Positions 12,876 through 31,960 of a stretch of 64,000 nucleotides of DNA are shown piece after piece (position 1 is the stretch's first letter; every line of letters starts with the position of its first letter). The DNA comes from Bryoerythrophyllum caledonicum (lineage: Eukaryota > Streptophyta > Bryopsida > Pottiales > Pottiaceae): positions 16,922,867 through 16,986,866 of the forward strand of contig OZ020523.1 of assembly GCA_963971425.1 (NCBI GenBank), in the 5' to 3' direction. The notes beneath the pieces were generated by a model. The model saw nothing but the letters and a program-made list of their open reading frames with translations, searched no databases and was not told the origin of the DNA. The position numbers and the translations under genes were made by a program.

Positions 12876-13565
12876 TTTGACTCATTCTCGAAACAGTATA
12901 CGTTACTTGGTCAAATAGTCGATCGATATTAGAGTTTTCCTGAAAGTCGCAATTTCCTAAGGTGGCTGCCCTGTGTCAGGCAAAAAGAGAGGGTGTAGTA
13001 CAATGTGCGGGCCTTGTGTCTTTTTCTAAACACAAACTCGGTATGCCATCTATAAGTGGAAATTTTTGCAAGGTGAAAATTCTCACCTTGCATATTTCCC
13101 GGACCATTGGCTGGCATTCTTTGAATAGTTCTACAGTCTCCTCAAGCTCCACCTTGCTCCTTCAATAGTACCACACCTATCCTCAAGCCTAGGCCCCACA
13201 TGCACATGTGTATGATTTGCTATTCACCATTCACTATTGCACTCTAAATTCAACCGGACATCCCCTGATCCACTCAATCTTTTTGGTTCCTCAATTCTGG
13301 CACTCCACATTCAGAACAACTTGTAAAATTCAGGATATAGGATCTAACTGTGGGTCTCCATGCCTAGTACTTTCAGGAAAAATCTATTAGCGCTCCTGGT
13401 TTGGGTAGCAAATCTGTCACGGCTTGTTACAATATTCAACATAGCCAACGTCTTGGGTTCAGGACACACGAATGCACAACACTCCATGTGATACTCCCAA
13501 TTCACTATATTGACCGTTTCTCCTATCTCGGGAGTTGATCGGGAAAGCCTCTCTTGACGTTAATA
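12876..13565. other. Intergenic with one stray MITE end
   Basis: At about 12932 there is an AGAGTTTTCCTGAAAG end like those of the MITE at 13565-13902, so a larger or nested copy may start here. The short frames at 12929-13390 carry no motif. Confidence 0.35.
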
Positions 13566-13902
13566 GAGTTTTCCTAAAAGAGCTTCCTGAATAGACAAGT
13601 GAAGAGGAATATGGTTCCAGAGAGTATGAGATGTATAAACGGAAAAAAAGAGAGCATGAGGAAATTTCATCTCACATGTCTCTACACCAATGAAATGCTT
13701 TGCAATCAATGTTCTTGGGCCTACCCCATGCAAGCTAAAGCTCCCCCATAATACCCTAAGTTTTCACAGGGTTGATCAATAGGTCCCCCCAAACCTTTCC
13801 CAAGGCAAGACATCATGTGCATGTGGTCCCGGTTACTAACATAAGACCTTAAGATTCGGGGTACCTATCCAGTGTATTTTGGTGACTTTCAGGAAAACTC
13901 GT
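13565..13902. mobile_element. MITE with AGAGTTTTCCT ends (copy 1)
   Basis: The left end AGAGTTTTCCTAAAAG and the reverse-complemented right end CGAGTTTTCCTGAAAG are alike. The interior contains words shared with 51493-51792 (reversed) and 52860-53235, such as CACCAATGAAATGC and GTTACTAACAT. No coding frame and no clear target duplication are seen. Confidence 0.55.
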
Positions 13903-14700
13903 ATATGTACTAATCATGTACTGTTCTGAACCCATTTTGGACCCCAAACTCTCAGTTTGACTGTAGGCATGTGAATACCTATGAAAGCGGGTTCATAGGA
14001 TTTTTATAACCCAAGAACCATGACACAAGGCATAGCTAAGGTTGGATGACCTATAACCACCAACTTAAGCTTGTTGACCTATTTATAGCGTTTGTATATG
14101 TGGTAAGACATTTTTTGGGAATTCAAAATAGGATTTCATGAATATTGCAATTGTCGTGACCATTTATTTCTTCATATTGAAATTGCTACAAATTTTCAAA
14201 GTGGATAGTAAGCCGTGACCCATTCCTCGACATACAAAACTCTCTATTTCCACACTAAGTTGTACTAATGACCACTTTGCAAGAGACTAAAAACCGAGAG
14301 CTTTGAACCAATCATAGACTGACACCCAATCATAACTGACTTCCTAAAGTTTTGGAAATGGGGTGGGTGGGTGGTGGTTTTGGTCCACATTAGATTGTTG
14401 GTTATGGGGTTCGTGGTGGTGATAGGTCATCCAACCTTGTATGTGTGCTGTTGAGCATCTTCCATAGAGCCTGAAACAAGGTTGAATTTTCACAAAGTCC
14501 GAACTTGTCTAGTCTACAAACCACACACGAGCAATTAAATACTTGCTCGTGTCGTTCTAACTGGTCGGTGACCGATGGATCGAGGATCCAGCATTCACTC
14601 TTAGAACAACGATGTAAGTAAAATTAGCAACACATGCGTGTCGCGTTTGAGTCTCTGGAATGGTACTCCTTTCTCGGGAAAGCCCCACGTCCGCATCAGG
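13903..14700. other. Upstream region of cytokinin dehydrogenase A
   Basis: AT-rich sequence with no credible frame until the GC rises at about 14630. It includes a G/T-rich run near 14358-14380. It probably holds distal promoter sequence, but no specific element can be supported. Confidence 0.4.
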
Positions 14701-14716
14701 ACGACCTGTGGGCAAG

Positions 14717-14723
14717 TATAAAT
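14717..14723 (+). promoter_or_regulatory. TATA box of cytokinin dehydrogenase A
   Basis: TATAAAT lies 110 bases upstream of the ATG at 14827, in GC-rich surroundings. The spacing suits a start site near 14745-14755 and a 5' UTR of about 75 bases. Confidence 0.5.
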
Positions 14724-14826
14724 GCCCCGACAGGTGATCGGTTCCTCACTCAGTCTGCATCTCGTAAGCTACTCGCCTTACAGCTTCTGACCAGGATCCA
14801 GCGTCCACCAGTTCCTTTCTTTCACG

Positions 14827-16696
14827 ATGGGGTCCGACCGAATGCTCATGGCGTTGGTCATGCTGGGATGCCTTTTCACTTCTGCAGCAGCGGCACCGAT
14901 TTCTGCTACCAGTCGCCACATCTTGGCGTCGCTCAAGCTGCAGGGCATGCTCGCTTTCGACGACACTACTGTCTACAGCGCCAACCCCGACATTGTCACG
15001 GCTGGGGTAGTGTACCCCTCTTCGGTGGAGGATATCGCGGCCGTTGTGCGAGCTGTTGCTAGCTCCGAGTCCGAGCTCACCGTGGCTGCGCGTGGGTTGG
15101 GTCTCAACATCCGCGGCCGGTCCCAGGTAGATACCTGCCTGTGCAACACCGTGTTATCGCCGCAGTGCTGCTTGGGTATGGTTGTGTCGGTGTTGAGACC
15201 GGTGTTTGTCGGATCGCTTAGCTGACTTGATGGTGTGTGGGCTCTTGTTGTGCATGATGGCAGGCACAGAATGGGATCGTGGTGGAGATGACGAGTTTGA
15301 AGGGGATCAAGGTGGCGCCGCGGGGCGACGCGGCGTCCGGCGGCGTGCCGTTCGTGGAGGCGATGGGTGGGGAGCTGTGGGTGGACGTGCTGAAGGCGTC
15401 GCTGGAGTACGGTCTTGCGCCGCGGTCGTGGACGGACTACCTGTATCTCACCGTGGGCGGCACCTTGTCTAACGCAGGTGTGAGCGGGCAGACGTTCCGT
15501 CATGGCGCGCAGGTCAGCAACGTCATGCAGCTCGAGGTGGTCACCGGCAAGGGCGAGGTCGTGGAATGCTCGGCGGACAAGAACTCCGAGCTGTTCTTCG
15601 CGGTGTTGGGAGGGCTCGGCCAGTTCGGCATCATCACCAAGGCGCGCATCGTGCTGGAGACTGCGCCCCAGCGAGTCCGTTGGATGCGCGCGCTGTACAC
15701 TGACTTCGCCACGTTCAAGGCTGACCAGGAGGCGCTCATCGGCGCGAGCCAGCCGTTCGACTTCGTGGAGGGCTTCCTGGTGATGAACAACGCGAACGCC
15801 GTCAACGGGTGGGGCTCGGTTCCGTTTGTCCACAGCGACATCTCGGAGGCCATGATCCCCGCTACCGCGGGCTCCGTCATGTACTGCCTGGAGGTGGCCA
15901 AAACATACTTCGTCGCGGACCTCGAGTCGGTCGACCTGGCCGTGGACGCCACGCTGGCACAGCTGAGCTTCCACCGCGAGCTGCTCTTCAAGACCGACGC
16001 CACCTACTTCAAGTTCCTGAACCGCGTGCACGAGACCAAGATGGCGCTGAAGGCGACCGCGTCGTGGAACAATGCCTGCGCTTGCCAGTGGACCATGCTT
16101 TGCCACTGGACGACGCACGGCCCGCTGCTCAGCCTCTTCGTCCCCGCCTCCGCCGTGGAGGAGTTCGTTAAGCTGGTGTTCAAGCGCATGGCGTCGCCTG
16201 AGTTTAATGGCCCCATCCTCGTCTACCCTATGAACAAGTCCAAGTAAGCTCCGAGTGGACTCATGAGTTCTCAATTGGTGTTGCGGAGAAATGAAGGAAC
16301 TTAAAGTTTGAGGGCGTGCACCCATCATGAGTCTGACTGTTTTTGTGTGGCTTCAGGTGGGACAGGAGGATGTCGGTGGCAATTCCCGAAGGCTCGGACG
16401 AGGTGTTCTACATGGTGTCGTTCCTGAACAACAAGCTGCCCGAGGGCGCGGCGCTGTCCAAGATGATGGCGGACAACGAGAGTGTTCTGCGCATGGCGGA
16501 GCCGATGGGATGCAAGCAGTACCTGCCTAAGCACGCGGACGTGACCCAGTGGCGCCGCCACTTCGGGTCTAAGTGGGAGAGCATCGTGCAGAGCAAGCAG
16601 ACGTTCGACCCGGAGGCCATCCTCGCACCTGGGCAGAACCTCTTCACATCCTCGTCCCACATCAACAAGTACACCCGCATGGTGAAGGACGTCTGA
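14827..16696 (+). CDS. CKX: Cytokinin dehydrogenase homologue, copy A (3 exons)
   Basis: Exons are 14827-15126, 15264-16243 and 16357-16696. All introns are GT-AG, and the CDS of 1620 nt encodes about 539 residues, close to the usual CKX length. A hydrophobic N-terminus (residues 6-23) suggests secretion. FAD-domain text follows (SESELTVAARG, VGGTLSNAGVSGQ, NKSKWDRRMS, FDPEAILAPGQN). The family oxidatively removes the side chain of isoprenoid cytokinins. The aspartate of WTDYLYLT, matching the catalytic Asp, is present. However, the FAD-linking Gly-His-Ser motif is replaced: GHGHS of typical members reads GLGLN here. The normally conserved WEVPHPWLN segment is also replaced, by cysteine-containing text (NNACACQWTMLCHW). 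It has one intron fewer than copy B. Expression and activity are uncertain, but the frame is intact. Confidence 0.85.
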
Positions 16697-17438
16697 GCTC
16701 AGGTCCTACCGAATCGCGCCACCCTCGGAGGCATCTGGAGTGGTGGGTCAGAATGTTGGGAATGCTACTCGGGAATGAAGGTGTGCATGAGTTTGCGACG
16801 CCTCATGTTCAGAAATGTATGTAAAGATCTGTGTTAGCCAGAAAGAAATGTGTCCGGTCGGTAACTCGGTAATACTGTTGCCGGCCTCAATTAATGGATG
16901 AATTCTTGTTTGTAAAACTGTCTCCTGGTTATTCTTACCGCATTTTTGTTCCTCCTGTTATTGATATATCTTCCTGTCGCTCTTGACAGCTCCATCGTAC
17001 ATGTAGTTTCCATATAACTGGTCCATGGTTGGGAAGCTGCGGTTTGCTCTTAGCTACTGGATAGTTCTAACTTTTACCGGAACAACCGTCTTGGGTTCTT
17101 AAATGGAGAGCATTTCATGCATGTAGAATTTCAGACTATCGAACCTCTACCGCAAGTTTGGGAGCCTCCACATCAGTAACTTTTTAGTTGGGCAGTTTTA
17201 GGAGGTTGTCGCTGAACAAAATTGATATGATGCAATGTGTATTGAACCCAATTTAAACTTAATCTCTTTGAACAGGTCTACTTCACCACCCCGTAACCTT
17301 GGAATCAGGGTTCGGGGATATTATAGGAGCCACCAGCCATGATCTGGTCTTTTGAAACTTGAACCGGTATTCTCATAGACTGGCCAGTTGCGAGCCTTCT
17401 GCTCAAATTTTTAACCGGTTTTAATCCTGCGGTTTCCA
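16697..17438. other. 3' flank of cytokinin dehydrogenase A
   Basis: This will include the 3' UTR. The GC-rich text fades by about 16870, and AT-rich words such as CAATTAATGG follow. No gene is seen. ACCGGTT words recur near 17370-17430 and 19590-19700, which suggests that the TTAA elements between them landed in an older repeat. Confidence 0.4.
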
Positions 17439-18368
17439 TTAACCCCTAAAGGACGACGACCTATTTCGCTCTAAAACCAGTCCAAAACTGCCATTGTCTA
17501 AAAGAGACATGAAAATCACATTTTAAAGTGAACTTTGGATTTTCAACCGTAAGATCTTAAAATAAACTTCCATATAAACATGCCATCAAATTGTGGTTGC
17601 AATTCACCGCACAGATTAATAGATTTTAGTGTTTAAAGTCAAAACAATGGTTCATTTTCATCCCTGTGTTGAGTAGATCAGCTGACTTTGACTTCATTTT
17701 GTATCAAATTTTTGCATTGTACAAGGTCTAAATCTTTTACCATTGTCTTAAGCATGATGTTATTTCCCAACACACCAATTTTTAGAGGTAAAAAAGGGGT
17801 GTAGCATATTCAAAACAAGTGTGCAAGGAGTGGAGGTTCAAAAATTGCCATTTCACGTTTTATTTTTTTGTGAACTACGTCTGTATTCAAATGATAATCC
17901 AAACAGTCAATAAGAGGGTTTTCACCATATATTGTTGTTGAAAAAAAAGAAAGTGAAAAATATGAAGATCTCTAGGTTTTATGTAGAAAAGATGAAGTTT
18001 TTTCCCCTGTTGCCCGACAATGTGAAAATGTTTGACTTGGAATTAAATGCCTTTTTACATTAAAGACAAGATTTTTTTTTGAAAATTTCTAAATAAGGAA
18101 ATGTTCTTTATATGTGTGAAAAATCTCAATGTCAATAGAAACTTTTGTCAAAATTTTTGGAGGTGCCCGAAGTCCCACTTTTGGCTTTAAGTGGTACTAA
18201 CTTTCAAACCACAAATCCAATTTTTTTTAAAAAAATATCTCCACGAAGCTCTTATCAGATCCTATCTTGAAAAAAGAATTCAATTAAAATGGATTTTTTT
18301 TCGAATTGTAGGTACATGCCCAAAATCCAAAATGACCCCGGGGAGACGTTTGGTCCTTTAGGGGTTAA
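17439..18368. mobile_element. TTAA element d (piggyBac-like, non-autonomous), 930 bp, reversed
   Basis: The ends TTAACCCCTAAAGGAC match over 16 bases in inverted orientation. The body is the reverse complement of elements c and e (shared words GGGGTGTAGCATATTC and GTGCAAGGAGTGGAGG). No coding frame is present. Confidence 0.8.
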
Positions 18369-18566
18369 GCGCCGGCCAAGGTCCTCTTTTTAGTAAATTG
18401 AATCTTGTAAATTCATATCTAAGCTAGTTTTTTCCAAATTTCCAATCTAATCAAGAAACAACATAATACAAACATACATTTTATCACATACAACATGTAA
18501 CAACAACAATCAACAAATTAAGACACACAACGAACAAAAACAATGATTAACTATTTACCACATACA

Positions 18567-19491
18567 TTAATCCCTAAAAGCCCAAGTATATGTACGGGGT
18601 ATATTTTGGATATCAGGCAAGTATCTAAAATTTGAAAAAAAAAATCATTTCCTTTTGAATCTTTCCGACTAAATTGGCCTTGGTAAGAGCTTTGTGGAAT
18701 TTATTTATTTATTTTTGGATTCACAATTCAAAATTTAGTACCATTCAAAGGAAAAATATACGGAGTTTGGGCAGTTCATGCACTTGCTAAAATATCTATT
18801 GACATTGAGATTTTTTGTACATATAAAGAATATTACTTTCTTTTAGACTCCAAAAAAATTCTTGTCTTTAGTGTAAAAAGGAAATTTTAACCCAAGTCAA
18901 ACATTTTCACACATTTTAGGCAAGTTGGGGAAACAATTTATTTTCTACATAAAATCTAGAGATCTTCAAAATTTTCACTTATATTTTTTTAAACACAATA
19001 TGTGTTGAAAATCTTTCCATCAACCATTTGGATTATCATTCTAAAACACATGGAGTTCACAAAAAAGTAAAATGTGAAATGGAAATTTTTCAACCTCCGG
19101 TTCTTGCACAATTGTTTTGAATATGCCACACTACTTCTTTATGCCTAAAAGTTGGTGTATAGGCAACCAACATCATGCTAAAACATAATTGTAAAAATTC
19201 AAACCTTGTATAGTGCAAAAATTTGATACCAAGAGAAGTCAAAGTTTGCTAATCCACTCAATGCAAGGAAGCAAATGAACCATCCTCTTGATTTCAAACA
19301 CTATAATCTTTTAACACGTGCACTGGACTGCAACCTAAAAAATACACTGACCTTAAATAGATAACAATTTTTAGATCTTATGGTTATATGTCCAACATTC
19401 CACTTCAAAATTAAATTCTCTCGCTACTTTTTAGTAGTGACAATTTTGGAGTGACTCTTGATAAAAATTGGCTTGGGCTTTTAGGGGTTCA
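18567..19491. mobile_element. TTAA element e (piggyBac-like, non-autonomous), 925 bp
   Basis: The left end TTAATCCCTAAAAGCCCAAG and the reverse-complemented right end TGAACCCCTAAAAGCCCAAG match at 18 of 20 bases. The body has the same orientation as element c and lies about 200 bp from element d. One TTAA has decayed to TTCA. Confidence 0.75.
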
Positions 19492-19997
19492 ACAAGTGTT
19501 CACCTAGTTTAGGGTACATCGCTTTGCTTATTAAGAAACAAAAATCCGGTGGACTCAAAATTCATCCAGTCAAGAATCCTCCAACTGAGAAAGCAAACCG
19601 GGCAATATCCACCATTCGTCCCAAACCACCGGTTTCACATGATTCCGGTATTTTTTAACTATGCCGGTTTTCCACAAAATGAACCGGCCGCCACAACAAA
19701 GAACCCCGGTTCTCCCCGATCATTGCTTGGAATTCTTCTAAATACTAGGCTTGACATGTTAAACACATCCAAATCCGCAACCAAATATGATTCCAACAAT
19801 CTGAAGAAGATTCTAAAGTTTGCATTTGTATGTAATTTATCTTCTCTGATAGTTGAATTACATTCATGTTTCATTTCATGAGTCAGTGCATACAAACGAC
19901 TCAACTAAACCGGAATCATAACCACTCTTCAAGGAAGCTGGGCGACGCCACTGGGTGCTAGGTCGGGTAACAAAAACCACCCTTGGTGAAGTCGTGT
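19492..19997. other. 3' flank of the ABCC gene
   Basis: The frames at 19549-19904 lack motifs. The ABCC stop codon lies at the right edge. Its polyadenylation site should fall here, but no unambiguous signal can be named. Confidence 0.35.
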
Positions 19998-27061
<7,064 letters not shown>

Positions 27062-29265
27062 ATTCGAACCACAAAACCAATGCTTGCAGCCTAGACTCTG
27101 GAGATCATTTGAAACTTCACGCCTTCATTCCAGAGGAGAATTGAAACCATTTCCAAAAAATCTCAACGATTTTGCCTAGTGCAAAGATTAATGTCCGGTG
27201 TAGCACAAACAGCTAGAGGATAGGCCAATTGCAAGGAGTTCCAAGGAATGTCAACAAATGATAAAGTTAAAGAACGAGGCGCCTCATCGATAGAGAGTTC
27301 CAGAGTATCGTACAACTGTACTTCCCACTGCGGATTGATTGTCCAACTTATTTACCGCTGATTTCACCAAGGGTCCTGAATTCCTGATATTCAGACATGA
27401 AAATTCCCCAGTCAAGGAATATTATGTGACCAAATCTGAAGGCTCGACCAGAGTCCAGCAACAGCATATTGACTGGATGCAGGGGACTAGTCATCTACAG
27501 TACCACACAATCTGCTGGCCTCTAGCTTCCTCCATCGGCAAGCAACGTCCATGTATTTAAGAATAATGTTGCGGAGAATCAGCAACTAGTTACGATGCAA
27601 GGAGATGGAGTGTTCCATATCCATGGCCGTCTACAGCACCTATCGCCAGTGACGGTGGTCAATTACCGTGACTCACACTACACTAGTCTTCAGACGACAA
27701 TTAAGTCCTCCTTCAGGGGATGTGTGAGGATTCCTCACCACTAATTGGCCAAGGGGGCCAACGGGGAAGCTTGCCCTTACTGTCTCTGCAAGCAACCTCC
27801 ATGGTGCCAGAGGCAACACCTGAGGAGATAGAGTGTTGCAACTTGACCATGCACCTGAGATGCATCCCAACGGTTGCAGGAATCTCCGAGTCCAAGGTGC
27901 TTTCACAAGGCTACAAGGTGTCTATGGCGATTTGCTCACGCTAACCCACCGCGTCACCTTTTAGAATATTGCAGTGGATTAGGTCCAAAATTGGCAAATT
28001 GGCAAATTTCGTAAAGCGGCATTTGATGAAACGTTTCCCAAGCATCAACCAGAATGCACTTTAGCCTGCTCTGTCCTTTCACGGAAGGGTCAGTCTTTTT
28101 GTGAAAGAAGTTGGACTTCTAATTCATCCGCTTTCACACTACTGTCGTTTTAACTTCCTCCATCAAGCTCTGTGACCCATTCTCCCGTCGTAAAACACTC
28201 CTCATACTAGAGGCTACGAAACATTGGGACTGCTATTGTGGTGCTCTACAAAAAAAATTAATTAAATTTTTTTAACTTGGATTTTGTAACCCAAATTTTC
28301 TAGCAGCCACCCCTCTAGCACGAATGTATGACATCCAGCAACTCAGGCATCAACCAAAATGGGTACTTTTTCCATCTACCAACTACAACCATATCTGAAT
28401 ATCTCTATTCATACACGAAACACTTTCAAATTGTGAAATTTCTGAAAGCCTTGGTCTGGCAATTTAGAAGGCCCACCCCATTCCAGTGATGAAAGTCTTC
28501 CCTTACTTACAGGAGAGCCAACGCTTTGTATGAGTACACGTGCAAAGCAACTCTACGCTCTAGAACATCCCCCCTACACCACTTCGAAACAACTCCATTG
28601 GCTGTGAACGGAGCCATGTGTGCATCGCTCACGAGTGGCAATGCGGCCACGCCACGAAGATCCTCGTGCTTGTCGTGTTTCTTCTGCCGAAAGGGTGATC
28701 ACACAGCTTGAATCTCCAGCTGTGGTACGTGATCATAATCGCTGTGCAGCATAGAGTCGCTACAGTTGTAGCATGTTCCGATTGGCACGTTAGAACTCAT
28801 GCTGCTCTTGAGCATGTCTCATCCTGGTATATTCCCTCACTACCTTAGCATCATCATCATCAGCTAGAGAGTCTTTAGTATCCTCCATGATCTCTTGTGA
28901 ATCTTTGGCAACCAGCTTCAATTTGGGGATGGGTTCCCAATGAAGTGAGTTCAAACGCAAGTGCGGGCAGGGAGATCGGGCAATGAAGAAGGCGTGGTAG
29001 AGGCCGGGCCGAGCTGAAACAAGATGTGATCTAGCTCGGGCCCTTTTGGTAATGCAAAATCAAGCAAGATCATGGGAAATGAGGTATATTAGCCAATTGC
29101 CACCCACTTTTACAATGGTGTTGAGAACCAAATATATAGGCATACTATATTCTTCCTAAACTTCTAGCAAGATTTTTAAGAAAGGTATGAAAGTGGATAG
29201 TATTGTAAAAGTGAGTGGTAATGGACTGACATACCTTAACTATAGGTTAGTAACTCCCTTAGCAC
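27062..29265. other. Upstream region of the ABCC gene and unassigned sequence
   Basis: The first few hundred bases should hold the ABCC 5' UTR and promoter; no clear TATA box was found. Mixed GC text at 27600-27950 and 28500-29040 gives short frames without motifs. The minus strand at about 28800-28990 reads as one open stretch rich in acidic residues (ADDDDAKVVREYTRMRHAQE). It may be a worn retroelement fragment, but this is not enough to call it. Confidence 0.35.
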
Positions 29266-29267
29266 TA

Positions 29268-29490
29268 CACTAATTTTGATGTTTAGGTGTCATGGGAAGT
29301 TAATGACTTGTAAATTCTATAAGTTTTCACTCTTGATGAATATTTTTACCGACCATGTCTACTATGATCCCTCTCTTTGAGTAGTATAGATTGTTGTGCT
29401 CTCAGTAAAAATTTATAACAAAAGTAAAAACTTACAGCATTTACAAGTCATTTACTACCCATGACACTAATTATCAAAATCAGTGTAGTA
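29268..29490. mobile_element. Fold-back MITE of about 220 bp with CACTACACTAA ends
   Basis: The left arm starting CACTACACTAATTTTGAT and the reverse-complemented right arm starting TACTACACTGATTTTGAT pair over roughly 90 bases with scattered mismatches. The RNA would fold into one long hairpin. There is no coding capacity. Confidence 0.6.
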
Positions 29491-29518
29491 TGGCTCTTGT
29501 AGCTTTATGTTTTAAGCC

Positions 29519-30191
29519 TCAATCCTTAAACACCAGTCTATAACCAAATATGTAGGCACACATTTTACTTTGTATAATACAATACATGTAGTATATTTTA
29601 ATAAGACTTATACCTTTGGGTTGAAGATTTTTAAACTAACATATTTCACTTGGTGGTCATTTCAATATCTCAACCTTATCATGTCCAAATAAGATGTTAT
29701 GCGTGTAGAATATTGTGGCCACCTGTGGCACCTTTTGAAATTTAAGAGTTAAACTTTATAATGACCCACTACACTGAATAGGTAGATTAGTGTTAGATAC
29801 ACTAATTTACATAAACACATTGCAAGCTTTTAGTGTTGTCCAATATTTTTACCCTCTATGTTGGTCAAGATGGGGATCTTTCATTAGTATTGGAATCAAT
29901 GCTCTTGGTAAATATTTTTGTCAAGAGTAAAAACTTATAGCATTTTCAAATCTTACTAAAATCTAACACTAATCTACCTTTTTAGTGTAGTGGTTACAAT
30001 ATTTTACATGCATAATGTCTTATTTGGACATGATAAGGTTTAGATATTGAATTGACCTTGCAACAAAATATGTTAGTTGAAGAATCTACAATTCAAAAGT
30101 GTAAGCCTTGCTAAACTCTAATAAATTTTATATTCTTTGGAGTAAAATGCATGCTTGTATATACGGATCCCAACTAACGTTTAGGGGATAA
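29519..30191. mobile_element. Long fold-back element of about 670 bp with a nested hairpin core
   Basis: The arms at 29519-29725 and 29985-30191 are inverted copies. They share the text of a ~180-bp repeat that also lies at 46490-46690 and 48990-49165. The extreme ends, TCAATCCTTAAAC and TTATCCCCTAAAC, are worn versions of the TTAACCCCTAAAC terminus. The core (about 29766-29983) is itself an inverted repeat with CACTACACT ends. The whole could fold into a hairpin with arms of about 200 bp. Confidence 0.55.
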
Positions 30192-30525
30192 TTAAAAACT
30201 TCAAGAAGGCGTCTGTAAACATTTTGCATATTTACAAGTTGCTTATAATTGGATGTGTAAAACTTGGTCATTTATACTCAATCATGTACTTATGCATATT
30301 TGGAATATGCTAGTCACTTGTATTTGTAAGCAAATAGTACATATATATATAATATATATTTGACAACTACGCATAGAGATAGGACCTCAAAATTTTGTGC
30401 TCCTCGAAACAAAGAGCGATACCAACTAAACTATTTATACCAAGCATACATTTAATACACTACATATTTAGGCTAAGAGAAAAGTTGGAAAAATTTACAT
30501 AAGGGTTGACCTTGCAAATCAGGAT
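30192..30525. other. AT-rich spacer
   Basis: Nothing is recognised except a short AT repeat near 30344-30360. It lies just outside the terminus-like sequence at 30526. Confidence 0.35.
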
Positions 30526-30864
30526 TGCTATCTTGCGAGTGGCGAGCGGTGAGCAAAGAACATTTCAGTTTTTTTCTTCTAAATTTTTTCTTAAAAATTA
30601 AAGCAATGCCAATGGTTGTGGATTATATCTAGATATGACTGGCATATGAAAAATAAATTGTAAGAACCTACCATGACAAGTTTCTTAAACACATTGTAGT
30701 TCAAATTTTTAAGGCTTTTATTGCTACAATTCTTCAAAAACTTGAAACAACATTTATGGCTGTAGAGTTTGGTTTAGGATATTTCGACATGTCGTAAATA
30801 ATTATTTGGCCATGGGAACATCAACTACTTTTTTTGAAATATTATAGAGATTTATTGAAGGAAA

Positions 30865-30955
30865 TACCTACGTGGTACCTAAGTCATACTCTAGCGATAT
30901 CTACATGATACCCGCGTAGTACCAGGATAATATCCATTTAATACCTAGATGATAC
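30865..30955. repeat. Degenerate 11-bp-period array (locus 2)
   Basis: About eight 11-base units, read best on the minus strand as RGGTATYANNT (for example GGTATCATCT, AGGTATTAAAT, GGATATTATCC). It is the same family as the arrays at 11188, 43885, 44690 and 60478. Confidence 0.55.
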
Positions 30956-31263
30956 CGTTTATGTTTGAACTACCATGACTAGAGAAGCAGTCATACCCTT
31001 GAGGAAGAGTATCCGAAACTGATTGATGGGAACAAGTGGAAACCATGTAAACATGATAGAGATGTTACAAGTTTGCAGAAAATATTTATAACCAAACGAA
31101 CAAAAAAGTACTATGAGAAGCAAATTTTCATCAATATTGGCATCCTTTTATTGGAGGAATTCTAAAACATTCAGAGACTACTTTCATGTGGTTTTGAAAT
31201 GAAGGTACAGTAGATTGTCTCCCATGCGGTTATGACCCCTTAACTCCCGTCCACTTGAAGGAT

Positions 31264-31960
31264 CTAACGAGGCTTGTTTGGATTTTGAGGCACAAATGTA
31301 ACCATTCTTGAATTCCTTGGCCCGCGGTAGCCCCAATCCCTCCTCGACTCAAATATGAGAGGTGCTTGATACCACAACGCTAAGTCATCAGAAGGCCATG
31401 GATTTGCAGCAATATTGCGCCGTCGGAGTGTTGTGAGATTATGGGACTTCTTAATGAGTCTATCGAAGGCGTCAAGCTCCTCGATTGTCAGAGTTTTTAG
31501 GCCACGGTCAAGGAGTGCAACATTGTCCGGTTCGCAATTGCGGATCCATTGACTCCTACTAAGCCGATGCCGACTTCGTAAACATGCGTGTAAGATTCGA
31601 TACTCCTTCAACCACCGTTGTGCCTAGGTAGTTCTTGCGACGTTTCCATCAGAGAACTCTGTCTCCACCCTCTGTATAGCTAATCGCAGGGATGCTTCCA
31701 CAGCAGTGCTATCAACAAGTCGCTAGATCTGAAGCTTAGATGTGACTCTGACGGGCATTACTTGGAAGATATGTGGCAGAAGGGCATCAAATCAAAGTGG
31801 ACTTACACAAGTCCCATCTAGTGGCAAAAAGTACGTCTTCCAGATTGCCGCCAAGAGAGTGCATTCGTTTGTAGACATGTTGAAGTCTCCAAGAAACAAA
31901 GGTGTCGGTGTAGTCGTCCATAGAGGGACATTCATATTGATACCTAGTATTGTAAATGGA
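31264..31960 (-). pseudogene. Decayed gene of unknown family, at least two exons
   Basis: On the minus strand, coding-like text runs from about 31960 (YECPSMDDYTDTFVSWRLQH) to a GTAAGT donor near 31800. It resumes at an AG acceptor near 31733 and continues to the stop at 31264. The second part is about 155 codons, ending RRDWGYRGPRNSRM then VTFVPQNPNKPR. It carries two in-frame TAG codons, near 31728-31730 and 31624-31626, where CAG would give glutamine. A short stretch, TLTIEELDAFDRLI, faintly recalls SdhE/SDHAF2 assembly factors, but the diagnostic RG motif is absent and I do not assign it. It lies downstream of and parallel to the ParB-methyltransferase-like gene. Confidence 0.35.

Noticed and set aside
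14973..16328. 451-codon antisense frame over cytokinin dehydrogenase A
   Set aside because: GC-rich codon bias of the sense gene removes antisense stops. The frame crosses introns and has no family motif.
28800..28990. Acidic open stretch on the minus strand
   Set aside because: Too short, with no start or splice context and no family match.
31430..31560. Similarity to SdhE/SDHAF2 assembly factors
   Set aside because: The key RG motif and usual length are missing; the match is a short helical stretch.
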